DNA of 39,321 bases from Bdellovibrionia bacterium. Lineage in GTDB: Bacteria > Bdellovibrionota > Bdellovibrionia > Bdellovibrionales > JAGQZY01. The notes beneath the pieces are model-generated. The model saw only the letters and a list, made by a program, of their open reading frames with translations, had not been told where the DNA came from and made no database searches. The stretch's first letter is position 1. Every line of letters starts with the position of its first letter. Both the position numbers and the translations under genes were made by a program. This document shows, piece by piece, positions 1 to 7,627 of the stretch. Where the stretch lies: NCBI GenBank assembly GCA_030424665.1, contig JAUHWN010000019.1, positions 1 through 39,321 on the forward strand, in the 5' to 3' direction.

Positions 1-2
1 CT

Positions 3-923
3 TTGATCGATAAGAATAGGAAACTAGATCAAAATTTTTCGTTTGAATATACGAGAGACACATATGGAGAGCTTCGAAACTATGAATTCACCGTAATTCA
101 AGCTGATGGTGACGATTCTGATTTTATTCTTCTCGGTACCGACTTTACAGAACGACGAAAAACAGAAGAACAACTCGAAGACGCTCAGGCCCAGGTGGTT
201 CAGTCTTCAAAACTTGCATCGCTCGGAGAAATGGCAGCAGGACTTGCCCACGAAATTCACAATCCCATACAATCTATTCGGGGCTTCAACGAGCTGATTG
301 AGCGAAAAACTACCGATCCAGATAAAGTCGACCTCGAAAAGGTACGCGATTATTCACAAAAGATTCACGAAAACTGTCAGAGAGTCGTAGATATTGTTGA
401 ACATTTTCGAAACTTTTCACGGGTAAATAATGCGAATAAAGCGGCCATCTCTGTGAATCAAGTTATAGAGAGAGCATTAGCCTTCTTTAGTCAACAATTG
501 AAAATTGTTGGAATAGAGCTAGAATGGACCCCTCCCCAATTCGAAATTTATGTTGAGGCAAACGATACACAAATGGAACAAATTCTTGTCAACTTGATAT
601 CTAATGCCAGAGATGCCATAGTTGCGAAACATGGCCGATCTGGAGGGCAACTCTCTATCTCTTTACACGGAGACGACGTCGAAGTTAAGTTGACTGTCAA
701 AGATAACGGTACGGGTGTTGACGAAAAGACGAAGCAAAAAATATTCGACCCTTTCTTCACTACCAAACCTCCTGGCAAGGGTACAGGGTTAGGCTTATCC
801 ATTATCCACGGTCTGATAGCTGATCATAATGGCACAATGGAGTTCAACACTGAACTAGGTATTGGGTCTGAGATTGTATTAAGGTTTCCATCTCTCGAAA
901 ATCAGGAGAAAAACGTTGCCTAG
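3..923 (+). CDS. Sensor histidine kinase, 3' part of gene
   Basis: This is the C-terminal portion of a two-component sensor kinase that autophosphorylates on histidine and passes the phosphate to a response regulator. The first ~50 residues look like the tail of a PAS domain (ending [16 protein letters not shown]). The HisKA box follows with [11 protein letters not shown] (phospho-acceptor His about residue 83). The HATPase_c domain shows an N-box ([12 protein letters not shown]), a G1 box (DNGTGVD), and F/G2 boxes ([17 protein letters not shown]). The frame is open to the window edge and the only early start is a TTG at base 3, so the true start is almost certainly upstream. It overlaps the receiver gene at 916 by 8 nt, so the two are a likely cognate pair. 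Confidence 0.9.
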   Translation: MIDKNRKLDQNFSFEYTRDTYGELRNYEFTVIQADGDDSDFILLGTDFTERRKTEEQLEDAQAQVVQSSKLASLGEMAAGLAHEIHNPIQSIRGFNELIERKTTDPDKVDLEKVRDYSQKIHENCQRVVDIVEHFRNFSRVNNANKAAISVNQVIERALAFFSQQLKIVGIELEWTPPQFEIYVEANDTQMEQILVNLISNARDAIVAKHGRSGGQLSISLHGDDVEVKLTVKDNGTGVDEKTKQKIFDPFFTTKPPGKGTGLGLSIIHGLIADHNGTMEFNTELGIGSEIVLRFPSLENQEKNVA

Positions 924-1272
924 ATATAGAATTCTTTTTTTAGATGACGAACCTGATGCTGGTTTCTTTGTGTCTGAGTTACTCGACGAAGATGAAGTAG
1001 TGACTTTTACAAGTCCAACTAAAGCTCTGACTTGTATCCAAAAAGAATCCTTTGACTTGCTCATATCAGATATCACAATGCCTGAAATGACTGGTCTCGA
1101 ATTTTATAAAAAATTACGCGCCACAGGCAACCAAGCTCCCTTCGTTTTGGTAACTGGTCATCGAGGAGGCGTTCCAGAATACGAAGAAGCCAAGTCTTTA
1201 GGGATTGAGCTCCTTCATAAACCCTACTCCGGCTCAGATCTTCTAAACATCCTCGAAAAACTTATAAAATAA
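916..1272 (+). CDS. Single-domain response regulator (receiver only)
   Basis: This is a 118-residue CheY-like receiver with no output domain. The acidic pocket D10-D11, phospho-acceptor D52 (LISDITMPEMTG), switch T80 (LVTGH) and K102 (HKPYSG) are all present, so it should be phosphorylatable. The start is a TTG at 916 inside the kinase 3' end (8-nt overlap), which implies translational coupling. Partner kinase and receiver probably form a phosphorelay or a signalling pair acting by protein-protein contact rather than DNA binding. The output target cannot be read from this window. Confidence 0.9.
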   Translation: MPRYRILFLDDEPDAGFFVSELLDEDEVVTFTSPTKALTCIQKESFDLLISDITMPEMTGLEFYKKLRATGNQAPFVLVTGHRGGVPEYEEAKSLGIELLHKPYSGSDLLNILEKLIK

Positions 1273-1332
1273 TTTTGAAACTGTCTCCTTTTCCTATTCT
1301 TTACGTCATAAAGGGTAAATAAGGAGATTCTT

Positions 1333-1740
1333 ATGAACAAAAAGGTCCATCTATCTATAAATGCCGTTGATATGAAAAAAAGCTTAGAATTCTACACTGC
1401 TTTATTTGGAGTAGAGCCTGCAAAATCGAAAGATACCTATATTAAATTTGACCTCGAAGAACCAGCTCTAAACTTTACAATCAACAAATCAGACTCTGTC
1501 CAAGGCAATAGATTAAATCATCTCGGACTGCAAGTCCGTGCCAGTGGAGACGTAACTCTCGAAAAATCTCGTCTTGAGAAACTTGGACTGAATACGCGAC
1601 TCGAAGAAGGTACAGATTGCTGCTATGCTATTCAAGATAAGGTTTGGATCAAAGATCCAGATGGCAATTCCTGGGAAGTGTTTGTCGTTTTAGCGGAGGG
1701 AAAAAGTCGAAGTGGAAAAGACTCAAGATGTTGTGTCTGA
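1333..1740 (+). CDS. ArsI/CadI-family VOC metalloenzyme (organoarsenical lyase-like)
   Basis: This 135-residue vicinal-oxygen-chelate protein is of the ArsI/CadI type. Family members cleave C-As bonds in trivalent organoarsenicals or are induced by heavy metals. The VOC metal-ligand positions appear as H6, H63 (NHLGLQV) and E115 (WEVFV). The family-diagnostic vicinal cysteine pair is C96-C97 (GTDCCYA), and the second half has the usual KVWIKDPDGNSWEVF. A second CC pair (C133-C134) sits at the extreme C-terminus. The SD is AAGGAGA before ATG 1333. It overlaps the sigma factor gene by 29 nt, which suggests one metal(loid)-responsive unit. Substrate is inferred from family only. Confidence 0.8.
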   Translation: MNKKVHLSINAVDMKKSLEFYTALFGVEPAKSKDTYIKFDLEEPALNFTINKSDSVQGNRLNHLGLQVRASGDVTLEKSRLEKLGLNTRLEEGTDCCYAIQDKVWIKDPDGNSWEVFVVLAEGKSRSGKDSRCCV

Positions 1741-2257
1741 AAAGCTGTACTTAGCAATTAAGTCCTTTGTAAAAAGGAGAGTCCAAAACGATGAAGATGT
1801 CTCGGATCTTGTTCAAGAGATATTCTTAAAGTTGCACAAAAACGAAGGTAAAATTGGTGATTTGGAAAATTTGGTGGCTTGGTTGTATCGAGTGGCGAGA
1901 AACCAAGTCATCGATTTCTATCGAAGAAATGGAAGGTCCGCGCCCGAACTTCCCAGTGAGGAGATCACTCCCTCTGACAATGACATTTTTAGAGAAGTCT
2001 CCTCGTGGCTCGAGTATTTTATAGAAATCCTCAGTGAACCCGATCAGGAGATACTAAAGCTCGTTGAATTAAAGGGACTTACACAGAGAGAGGCTGCTCT
2101 CCAGTTGAATATTTCTTTAGAGGCAGCGAAGGCTAGGCATCAAAGAGCAAAAAAACGTTTGCGAATAAAACTCGAGGAATGTTGTGCCTACACTTTTGAT
2201 TCGCGAGGAAAGATTATTTCTTACGAAGTTAAGAACGAAAATTCCTGCTGTGATTAA
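1712..2257 (+). CDS. sigZ: SigZ-like ECF RNA polymerase sigma factor with cysteine-paired tail
   Basis: This 181-residue sigma-70 family protein has region 2 at about residues 8-75 (DVSDLVQEIFLKLH, AWLYRVARNQVIDFYRR) and region 4 at about 100-153 (EPDQEILKLVELKGLTQREAALQLNIS, then a helix-turn-helix). The tail after region 4 carries two vicinal cysteine pairs, C157-C158 and C179-C180, flanking a TFDSRGKIISYE segment typical of the SigZ group. The GTG start at 1712 is chosen because GCGGAGGG lies 12 nt upstream, within the preceding gene. No anti-sigma gene is adjacent. The tail cysteines could sense metal or arsenite directly, but that is inference. Confidence 0.82.
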   Translation: MEKTQDVVSEKLYLAIKSFVKRRVQNDEDVSDLVQEIFLKLHKNEGKIGDLENLVAWLYRVARNQVIDFYRRNGRSAPELPSEEITPSDNDIFREVSSWLEYFIEILSEPDQEILKLVELKGLTQREAALQLNISLEAAKARHQRAKKRLRIKLEECCAYTFDSRGKIISYEVKNENSCCD

Positions 2258-2405
2258 TAGAAAAAGTCTCACAATAGAATTCGCACCTTTAATCCGCCCT
2301 GTTTTGGTAAAAGTGTATCGTTTTTAGACAGCCGCTAGGTGTTTACACGCTCTAGCTTAATTCTCAGATCCCTTAAACGGAATAGTCATTGCTGCTTAAA
2401 AGGCT

Positions 2406-3341
2406 ATGAGAGTGATTCAAATCTTGGTTTCTATGGCGATGGGCCTATGTGGTCCCTCCCTCCTTGCTTGTAATATTGATTATGATTTAACTCCCGAAGA
2501 GGCCGCACGCCCCGTCTTTGTACTCGTTGATAAATCCTCGAGCGTTCAAAAGATGTGTGTTTTTAACCGAGGTGCTTTACAAAATGAGTATTCCGTCTCG
2601 ACCGGAAGAGAAAATATTGAAGGATACGATTTCGCGCGAAGGAGAGACTACATAACCCCTTATTGTTCGACAACTCCAACGACCATGTCACTCTCAATAG
2701 GAGAAATGAATCCGGAGCGCACCTCTCAGCAATGGACTCGACCTGGCGGTTCAGCGCCCATCATGTACAATGCACTCGAGTTACGGGGTACTGATAACGT
2801 GGGTCTACCCGTTACTGGTCGCGGAATTTTCATTCATGGTGTAGAAGAACATCACGAAGAGAGAATCGGACAAAGGGCCTCGGGTGCATGTATTCGCATG
2901 ATGCGTAGTGATTCAGATGCGCTTTTTCAATTAATTCAAACTGAGGGTCGCAATCAAACTACGGTCAGGATAATAAATTCAGATGCGAACGCCGAAAGGC
3001 AACGTACCAGAGATTGCCTACTAAGAGCCGAAGTCTATCAGTGTATCTTTGAAAAATTAAGGGCTGAGGGACGCGATGATGCTTACTACTTCCGATTTAC
3101 CGAAGAAGAATGGGCCACTCGATATCAAGGCAACAAATATTCAAATGAGGCCTATCAGTTTGCAATGGGAGAATTGCAAGCTCATTACTATCGTGAGTGC
3201 GAAAACGATCGTCGAGTTCTTCGAGATCAAGCACGAATTAATGAAGCATATGATAGTGCTCCACCAGAGCAGTCTGTTCATCCTAGGCCGCGGCCGATTG
3301 TAAGCGCTACTCACCGCCCCGACTCTGAGCTTGAACGCTAG
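2406..3341 (+). CDS. Lipoprotein L,D-transpeptidase (YkuD-like) with variant active-site motif
   Basis: This 311-residue exported protein has a hydrophobic N-terminus ending in a lipobox (SLLAC, lipid-acceptor Cys22), so it is probably anchored in the outer or inner membrane facing the periplasm. Residues ~37-190 resemble the YkuD/ErfK L,D-transpeptidase catalytic domain, which cross-links or edits peptidoglycan. HG at 144-145 and a nucleophile region ASGACIRM (Cys162, Arg164) are visible. The usual SHGC motif reads SGAC here, so the histidine two before the cysteine is lost. The C-terminal ~110 residues are charged and rich in Arg, Glu and Tyr, without a fold I recognise. It appears to be a single-gene unit, with AAAGG upstream of the ATG. 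Confidence 0.72.
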   Translation: MRVIQILVSMAMGLCGPSLLACNIDYDLTPEEAARPVFVLVDKSSSVQKMCVFNRGALQNEYSVSTGRENIEGYDFARRRDYITPYCSTTPTTMSLSIGEMNPERTSQQWTRPGGSAPIMYNALELRGTDNVGLPVTGRGIFIHGVEEHHEERIGQRASGACIRMMRSDSDALFQLIQTEGRNQTTVRIINSDANAERQRTRDCLLRAEVYQCIFEKLRAEGRDDAYYFRFTEEEWATRYQGNKYSNEAYQFAMGELQAHYYRECENDRRVLRDQARINEAYDSAPPEQSVHPRPRPIVSATHRPDSELER

Positions 3342-3367
3342 GCCTACTCATTGTATTTATTTGAGTA

Positions 3368-4144
3368 ATGTTTAGTTGGTGGAAAAACCTGAAACGAAAA
3401 AGACTATTGGAAAAACCATTTCCAACTCAATGGAATGACCATCTAGAGAGCAATCTCCCTTACTATTCCTTGCTCCCAGAAAAAGATCAAAAACACCTAA
3501 AAGATCTCGTACAAATATTCGTAGCGGAAAAAGACTGGCACGGAGGCGAAGGCCTTGATATTGACGATGAAATTAAAGTTACTATCGCCGCCCATGCCTG
3601 TCTCCTTATTTTAAAAATTCCCCACGACTACTACAATAATGTGATTTCCATATTTGTTTATCCGAGCACAGTATTAACTCCTAAACCTGCAATGAATTTT
3701 TTTGGAGGACCCCTCGAACCCGTACTTGGCCCGGTACCCATTTTGGGGGCTGCCCATTACAACGGTCCGCTGATATTAGTATGGGATTCTATTAAGCGAG
3801 AGGTTCGTCATCCCGAAAAAGGTCATAATGTTATCTTTCATGAATTTGCCCATAAACTTGATATGATGGATGGCTACGCCGATGGCACTCCTCTTCTCAA
3901 AGGCCAAAAGAAATACAAGGAATGGGCCGAAGTTTGTACAAAAGAATTTGAAAACCTTCGAGATGACGTTGAAAAAAATAGAGACAGCTTTTTTGACCCC
4001 TATGGAGCTACGAACGAAGCGGAATTTTTTGCTGTGATCACAGAATACTTTTTTACTAAACCAAAAAGAATGAAAGAACATCACCCGCGACTTTATGGCC
4101 TGTTTGTAGATTTTTACCAACAGGATCCTGCGAACTATTCTTAA
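3368..4144 (+). CDS. mtfA: MtfA-like zinc peptidase (M90 family)
   Basis: This 258-residue protein belongs to the MtfA/M90 family. In E. coli MtfA is a cytoplasmic metallopeptidase linked to glucose uptake control through Mlc. The zinc site HEFAH (H158, E159, H162) lies in VIFHEFAHKLDMMDG, and the downstream family motif ATNEAEFFAVITEYFF supplies the third ligand (a Glu near residue 219). The N-terminal basic helix (WWKNLKRKRLLEKPFP) is also typical, and the length matches the family. It stands alone on the plus strand and converges on the desaturase with a 1-nt gap. Whether it regulates an Mlc homologue here is unknown. Confidence 0.9.
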   Translation: MFSWWKNLKRKRLLEKPFPTQWNDHLESNLPYYSLLPEKDQKHLKDLVQIFVAEKDWHGGEGLDIDDEIKVTIAAHACLLILKIPHDYYNNVISIFVYPSTVLTPKPAMNFFGGPLEPVLGPVPILGAAHYNGPLILVWDSIKREVRHPEKGHNVIFHEFAHKLDMMDGYADGTPLLKGQKKYKEWAEVCTKEFENLRDDVEKNRDSFFDPYGATNEAEFFAVITEYFFTKPKRMKEHHPRLYGLFVDFYQQDPANYS

Positions 4145-4145
4145 T

Positions 4146-5240
4146 CTAAGTTAACAACTGATCTGCGTATTCCCTACTGACGACCTTTTCTAACTTAGGG
4201 TCCCAAAGCTGATAATCAAATGTCGAAATAAGCTCTCTCATTCGCACCCTTCTCACATTCTGAAACAAATCACTATACTTGTTATGGCAATCTTCGAGTC
4301 GATAATTAGGTATAGCAACCGAAAGGTGGTGGAGGTGATGAAATGCAATATCCGCTGTGAACCAATTGAGGACTTTTGGCAGTACTAACATACTGGTACC
4401 CTCTAAAGCAGCTTGGTAATAATTCACACGCTCTGAATCTGTCGCGTAGGAGTTTTCAAAATTGTGCTGAATCGTAAATGCAAGAATTCCCATTGAACCT
4501 GAAAGAGATGTAGAAACCACATAAAGCAGAAAAAATTCTGTTGCTCCTATCGCAGAGGACATGAGAATCCAGATAGAGATCAATACAATATTATTGTATG
4601 TCATGTGCAAGTAGTCTCTTTTTGACTTCCAATATTTTGTATCCCACTTTTTTGCGAAATCGACCGCTTCCTTAAATCGAAATCGAATTAAAGACCCAAG
4701 AATTCTATAAGCCATTACAATATGACCCAAAATCCAATTAATGCGTGGAAAGGCTAAAACATAAAAGAATCCCGCAGGTATTAAAATAAGTGGTTGGCGA
4801 AATCGCCAGTAATTCTTTCTTTGCTTATCTGTCAGCTTCGCATAGTCATCGGTATTAATGATGTTGAAAACTCCACCATAACTAACCCAATCCCCGTTGG
4901 TCTTATGATGATAATCGTGATTCTTAGACCAGACATATTGGGGCATCCCCGTGATAACTCCCAGAAAAAAACCGACAACACGGTTCAACCGGCGTGACGA
5001 AAAAAGTGAGTTGTGCCCACAATCGTGCATTAAAACGAAAGTTCGCAAAATGAAAAAACTAATCACAAGTGAGAACGGCAAGAAAAACCACAAAGAAATT
5101 TTTACGAGATAGGCATAGGAAAACCAAAGCAAGGCGAAAGGAATGAGCGTCAACAATACCTGGCGAGTGGCAATAAGATTAGATTTTTTCGTATAAGGCA
5201 GAAGCTTCTGCGACCAAAATTTTGAATCGTACTGTGTCAA
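4146..5240 (-). CDS. Membrane fatty acid desaturase
   Basis: This 364-residue integral membrane di-iron desaturase introduces double bonds into acyl chains. The three histidine boxes are clear: HDCGH (72-76), HDYHH (108-112) and HHLHH (301-305), with an additional conserved QHNFE at 258-262. Hydrophobic segments lie at about residues 28-70, 86-100, 152-180 and 215-245. The overall pattern resembles DesA/omega-6-like acyl-lipid desaturases, but the regiochemistry cannot be told from sequence alone. It is transcribed singly, divergent from the VOC gene at 5342. Confidence 0.93.
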   Translation of the reverse strand: MTQYDSKFWSQKLLPYTKKSNLIATRQVLLTLIPFALLWFSYAYLVKISLWFFLPFSLVISFFILRTFVLMHDCGHNSLFSSRRLNRVVGFFLGVITGMPQYVWSKNHDYHHKTNGDWVSYGGVFNIINTDDYAKLTDKQRKNYWRFRQPLILIPAGFFYVLAFPRINWILGHIVMAYRILGSLIRFRFKEAVDFAKKWDTKYWKSKRDYLHMTYNNIVLISIWILMSSAIGATEFFLLYVVSTSLSGSMGILAFTIQHNFENSYATDSERVNYYQAALEGTSMLVLPKVLNWFTADIAFHHLHHLSVAIPNYRLEDCHNKYSDLFQNVRRVRMRELISTFDYQLWDPKLEKVVSREYADQLLT

Positions 5241-5341
5241 TTGAATACCCTTAAAAAATAGAATATAACTGTTTTACCGCCTAGGAGCTCGTCTTCCAAG
5301 CTTTTTTGGCCTTAATTTGCTCTTCACAGTGGGAAATTAAT

Positions 5342-5713
5342 ATGCAATTTGGTCAGGTTCATCACATTGAGTATTACGTAAAAGATCTACAAAAATCCAA
5401 TGAATTTTGGAATTGGTTCATGCCTCTTTTAGAGTACAAGAAAGTTTCGGAGTGGGATGACGGTGTATCCTGGGAGCATCCTAATGGCACCTACCTCTGC
5501 TTCGTTCAAGTTCTGGAAACTTACCTTTCAGTGGAGAACAACCGTCAAGCCCAGGGCCTTAATCACATCGCATTTAATGGCGGTGATTTAAGCTTTTTAA
5601 ATCAGCTAGAAAATAGCCTAAATTCCAAAGGGATTCAGATACTTAAAAGGGATGGCAAATACCTTTGTTTTGAAGACCCCAATCAATTTGCAGTTGAAGT
5701 TTACGCCAATTAG
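5342..5713 (+). CDS. VOC-family (glyoxalase-fold) protein
   Basis: This is a small vicinal-oxygen-chelate fold protein of 123 residues. It begins HHIEYYVKDLQKSNEFW, has a second conserved histidine at LNHIAFNGGDL, and ends with the family pattern CFEDPNQFAVEVY, whose Glu is the usual metal ligand. The ATG at 5342 is preferred over an in-frame TTG at 5306, because the domain begins immediately after the ATG and GGGAAA precedes it. The substrate cannot be assigned; VOC proteins include glyoxalases, dioxygenases and antibiotic-binding proteins. It looks monocistronic. Confidence 0.82.
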   Translation: MQFGQVHHIEYYVKDLQKSNEFWNWFMPLLEYKKVSEWDDGVSWEHPNGTYLCFVQVLETYLSVENNRQAQGLNHIAFNGGDLSFLNQLENSLNSKGIQILKRDGKYLCFEDPNQFAVEVYAN

Positions 5714-5771
5714 TTTGCTGAACTACTTTCCCATTGAATTTACTGAAATTCTCTAGCCCAAAAGTCATCCG

Positions 5772-5791
5772 AAAAAATCTCTAAAAAGAGA
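5772..5791 (-). terminator. Weak intrinsic terminator after ttcA
   Basis: Read on the minus strand just past the ttcA stop, there is a 5-bp hairpin TCTCT-TTTT-AGAGA followed directly by six T residues. The stem is short and A+T-rich, so efficiency is doubtful, but its position and T-run fit a rho-independent terminator. Confidence 0.4.
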
Positions 5792-5797
5792 AAGATT

Positions 5798-6574
5798 TTA
5801 CCGGAGGGTAGGATCAAGCATGTGGCTGGGGAGAACATTACTCATGGCACCGAGTAGGGAGTTATCGATGTCAGGGATGGTTTTGCGAAGAGTTCTGAGG
5901 AGCTTTTTCATTTCCACCCTTTTGAGGCCGTCCTGTGAGCCACATAGGTTACAAGGTATCACGGGAAAACCCCATCGAACTTGAAGATCTAAAAGCGATT
6001 GTTCTTTCACATAGGATAAAGGGCGAATCACAATATTTCGCGCATCTTTCGAATAGAGCTTTGGCGGCATAGTTGCCGTTTTTCCGGAGTAAAACATATT
6101 CAACAAGAGAGTTTCAATGAGATCGTCTCTATGGTGGCCTAGTGCGAGTTTATTAAACTTCTTATCGTGAGCGTAGTTATAGAGAATTCCTCTGCGCAAT
6201 CTCGAACAAAGGGAACAATAGGTCTGCCCTTCTTCGACTTTTTCTTTAACAATACTGTAAGTATCTTCTTCTAAGACTGTTAGTTTGATTCCGAGGGATT
6301 CGATCCAGTTTTTAAAAGCTTCAACCTCGAATCCAGGTTGCTTTTGGTCAAGAATTGCCGCCTCTAATTCAAACTGAAAAGGGGCTTTTTGTCGAATTTG
6401 ATCAAGAAGAGCCAACATTATCGATGAGTCTTTTCCTCCAGATACGGCACATAAAACCCGGTCTCCTTCTTCGATTAAATTGAAATCGACAATTGCTTTA
6501 GTCATCTGCTTGCGAATCGAAGTTGCAAGATCACTGGTGACTGGTTGTGCTTCTAAAGGGACAAAGCTTTCCAC
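5798..6574 (-). CDS. ttcA: TtcA-type tRNA 2-thiocytidine synthetase
   Basis: This 258-residue PP-loop ATPase thiolates cytidine 32 of certain tRNAs in the TtcA family. The PP-loop is SGGKDS (45-50). The Fe-S cluster cysteines appear as C120-xx-C123 (YCSLCSRLRRG) and C208-xx-C211 (IPCNLCGSQ), both characteristic of TtcA/TtuA-like enzymes. GHHRDDLIETLLLNMF is the second nucleotide-loop motif. The start is a GTG at 6574, two bases after the yjdM stop, and AAAGGCG lies upstream within that gene. Translational coupling to yjdM is likely. Confidence 0.9.
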   Translation of the reverse strand: MESFVPLEAQPVTSDLATSIRKQMTKAIVDFNLIEEGDRVLCAVSGGKDSSIMLALLDQIRQKAPFQFELEAAILDQKQPGFEVEAFKNWIESLGIKLTVLEEDTYSIVKEKVEEGQTYCSLCSRLRRGILYNYAHDKKFNKLALGHHRDDLIETLLLNMFYSGKTATMPPKLYSKDARNIVIRPLSYVKEQSLLDLQVRWGFPVIPCNLCGSQDGLKRVEMKKLLRTLRKTIPDIDNSLLGAMSNVLPSHMLDPTLR

Positions 6575-6576
6575 GA

Positions 6577-6933
6577 CTATTTCGCCTTTTTAACTACAGA
6601 ACACTTTAGGTACATCGAACCAAATCCTGGAATCTTACAGGAAATATCGTGATCATCTTCGGGTTCGTCCAAAAGGCGAATATTCTTAACTTTGGTTCCC
6701 GACTTTAAAGTTCCACTACCCACTTTGAGATCTTTAGCGACAACAACAGTATCACCAGTTTGCAATTGAACACCATTGGCGTCCAAAAACCGAGGCTTTT
6801 CAGGAGAACTTTCTGTGGATGAAGCTTCTGTCGGAGTCCACTCGTGAAAGCACTCCGGGCATATCCATAGAGCCCCATCCTGGTAGGAGTAACTAGAATT
6901 ACAATTAGGGCAATTCGGGCTTTGATCTGACAT
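6577..6933 (-). CDS. yjdM: YjdM/PhnA zinc-ribbon protein
   Basis: This 118-residue protein matches the YjdM (formerly PhnA) family along its whole length. An N-terminal zinc ribbon (C8-xx-C11 ... C25-xx-C28, ending ICPECFHEW) is followed by a small beta-barrel domain with the family signature DANG, GDTVVVAKDLKVG, GTKVKNIRL and ISCKIPGFGSMYLK. The family is widespread but its cellular role is not firmly established; it is not a phosphonoacetate hydrolase as once thought. It is the first gene of a two-gene unit with ttcA. Confidence 0.92.
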   Translation of the reverse strand: MSDQSPNCPNCNSSYSYQDGALWICPECFHEWTPTEASSTESSPEKPRFLDANGVQLQTGDTVVVAKDLKVGSGTLKSGTKVKNIRLLDEPEDDHDISCKIPGFGSMYLKCSVVKKAK

Positions 6934-7114
6934 GGGCAGAACCTAAACTCTTAGTCGACCTATGTCAAAGCTCCTCTTAACCCGTGAAAAATCAACGCAA
7001 ATCTCTCCTGGATTTCTCTGAGACAGGGCGTAAATAGGCAAAATCAGGCTTCACTCTAGGTATATTTCTGAGAGAATAAGTGTCGACCACAGCGATACGA
7101 GTAAAGGAAGTATT

Positions 7115-7627
7115 TTGGCTAAGGCGAAGAAAGAAAAACAGCTCATTGGTTGGCGGGAATGGGTCAATTTACCCGACCTAAAGGTTCCTAAAATCAAGGC
7201 AAAAGTAGACACCGGAGCTCGGTCTTCATCGATTCACGCTTACGACGTTGAAATTTATCATCGCTCTGGGAAGGAATTCGTGAAGTTCAAGGTCCATCCT
7301 GAGCAAAAAAACAATAAAAAAGAGATCAGCTGTCACGCCAAGATCCTGGAATACCGTCGTGTGAAAAGCTCAAACGGCCAAAGCGAACTCCGACCAGTCA
7401 TACTAACCAATCTAGAGCTCCTCGGAGAAGTTTGGCCCATAGAGATCACACTTACGAATCGCGACGAAATGGGATTTCGCATGCTTCTCGGAAGAGAGAG
7501 TTTTCGTAAAAAGTTTTACGTCGATGCCGGAAACTCTTACTACGGAATTAAACGATTAAAAAATATGAAGAAAATAAATACGACCAAGAAGAAAGCCAAG
7601 AAAACTAAAACAAAGAAGAAACTATGA
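7115..7627 (+). CDS. rimB: RimB-like 'ATP-dependent zinc protease' family protein
   Basis: This 170-residue protein has the retropepsin-like fold of the family named ATP-dependent zinc protease (RimB in Pseudomonas). The catalytic-type aspartate motif is VDTGARSSSIHA (D32-T33-G34), and RMLLGRESF near residue 125 is the second family signature. The C-terminus (after ~147) is a Lys-rich tail. The TTG start at 7115 is chosen because AAAGGAAG lies about 5 nt upstream. It overlaps rimK by 4 nt (ATGA), fitting a rim-type module for adding and trimming C-terminal glutamates on ribosomal protein S6 or other targets. Confidence 0.85.
   Translation: MAKAKKEKQLIGWREWVNLPDLKVPKIKAKVDTGARSSSIHAYDVEIYHRSGKEFVKFKVHPEQKNNKKEISCHAKILEYRRVKSSNGQSELRPVILTNLELLGEVWPIEITLTNRDEMGFRMLLGRESFRKKFYVDAGNSYYGIKRLKNMKKINTTKKKAKKTKTKKKL

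Noticed and set aside
2258-2405. Possible RNA gene in the 148-nt gap after the sigma factor gene
   Set aside because: No cloverleaf, conserved RNA motif or strong hairpin could be found. I see nothing definite in it.
5198-5211. 14-bp perfect palindrome GCAGAAGCTTCTGC, resembling the core of the shared 24-nt motif
   Set aside because: It lies within the desaturase coding sequence (codons for QKLLP) and matches only the GAAGCTTC core, not the conserved TTGGTAGCGA half, so it is probably chance.
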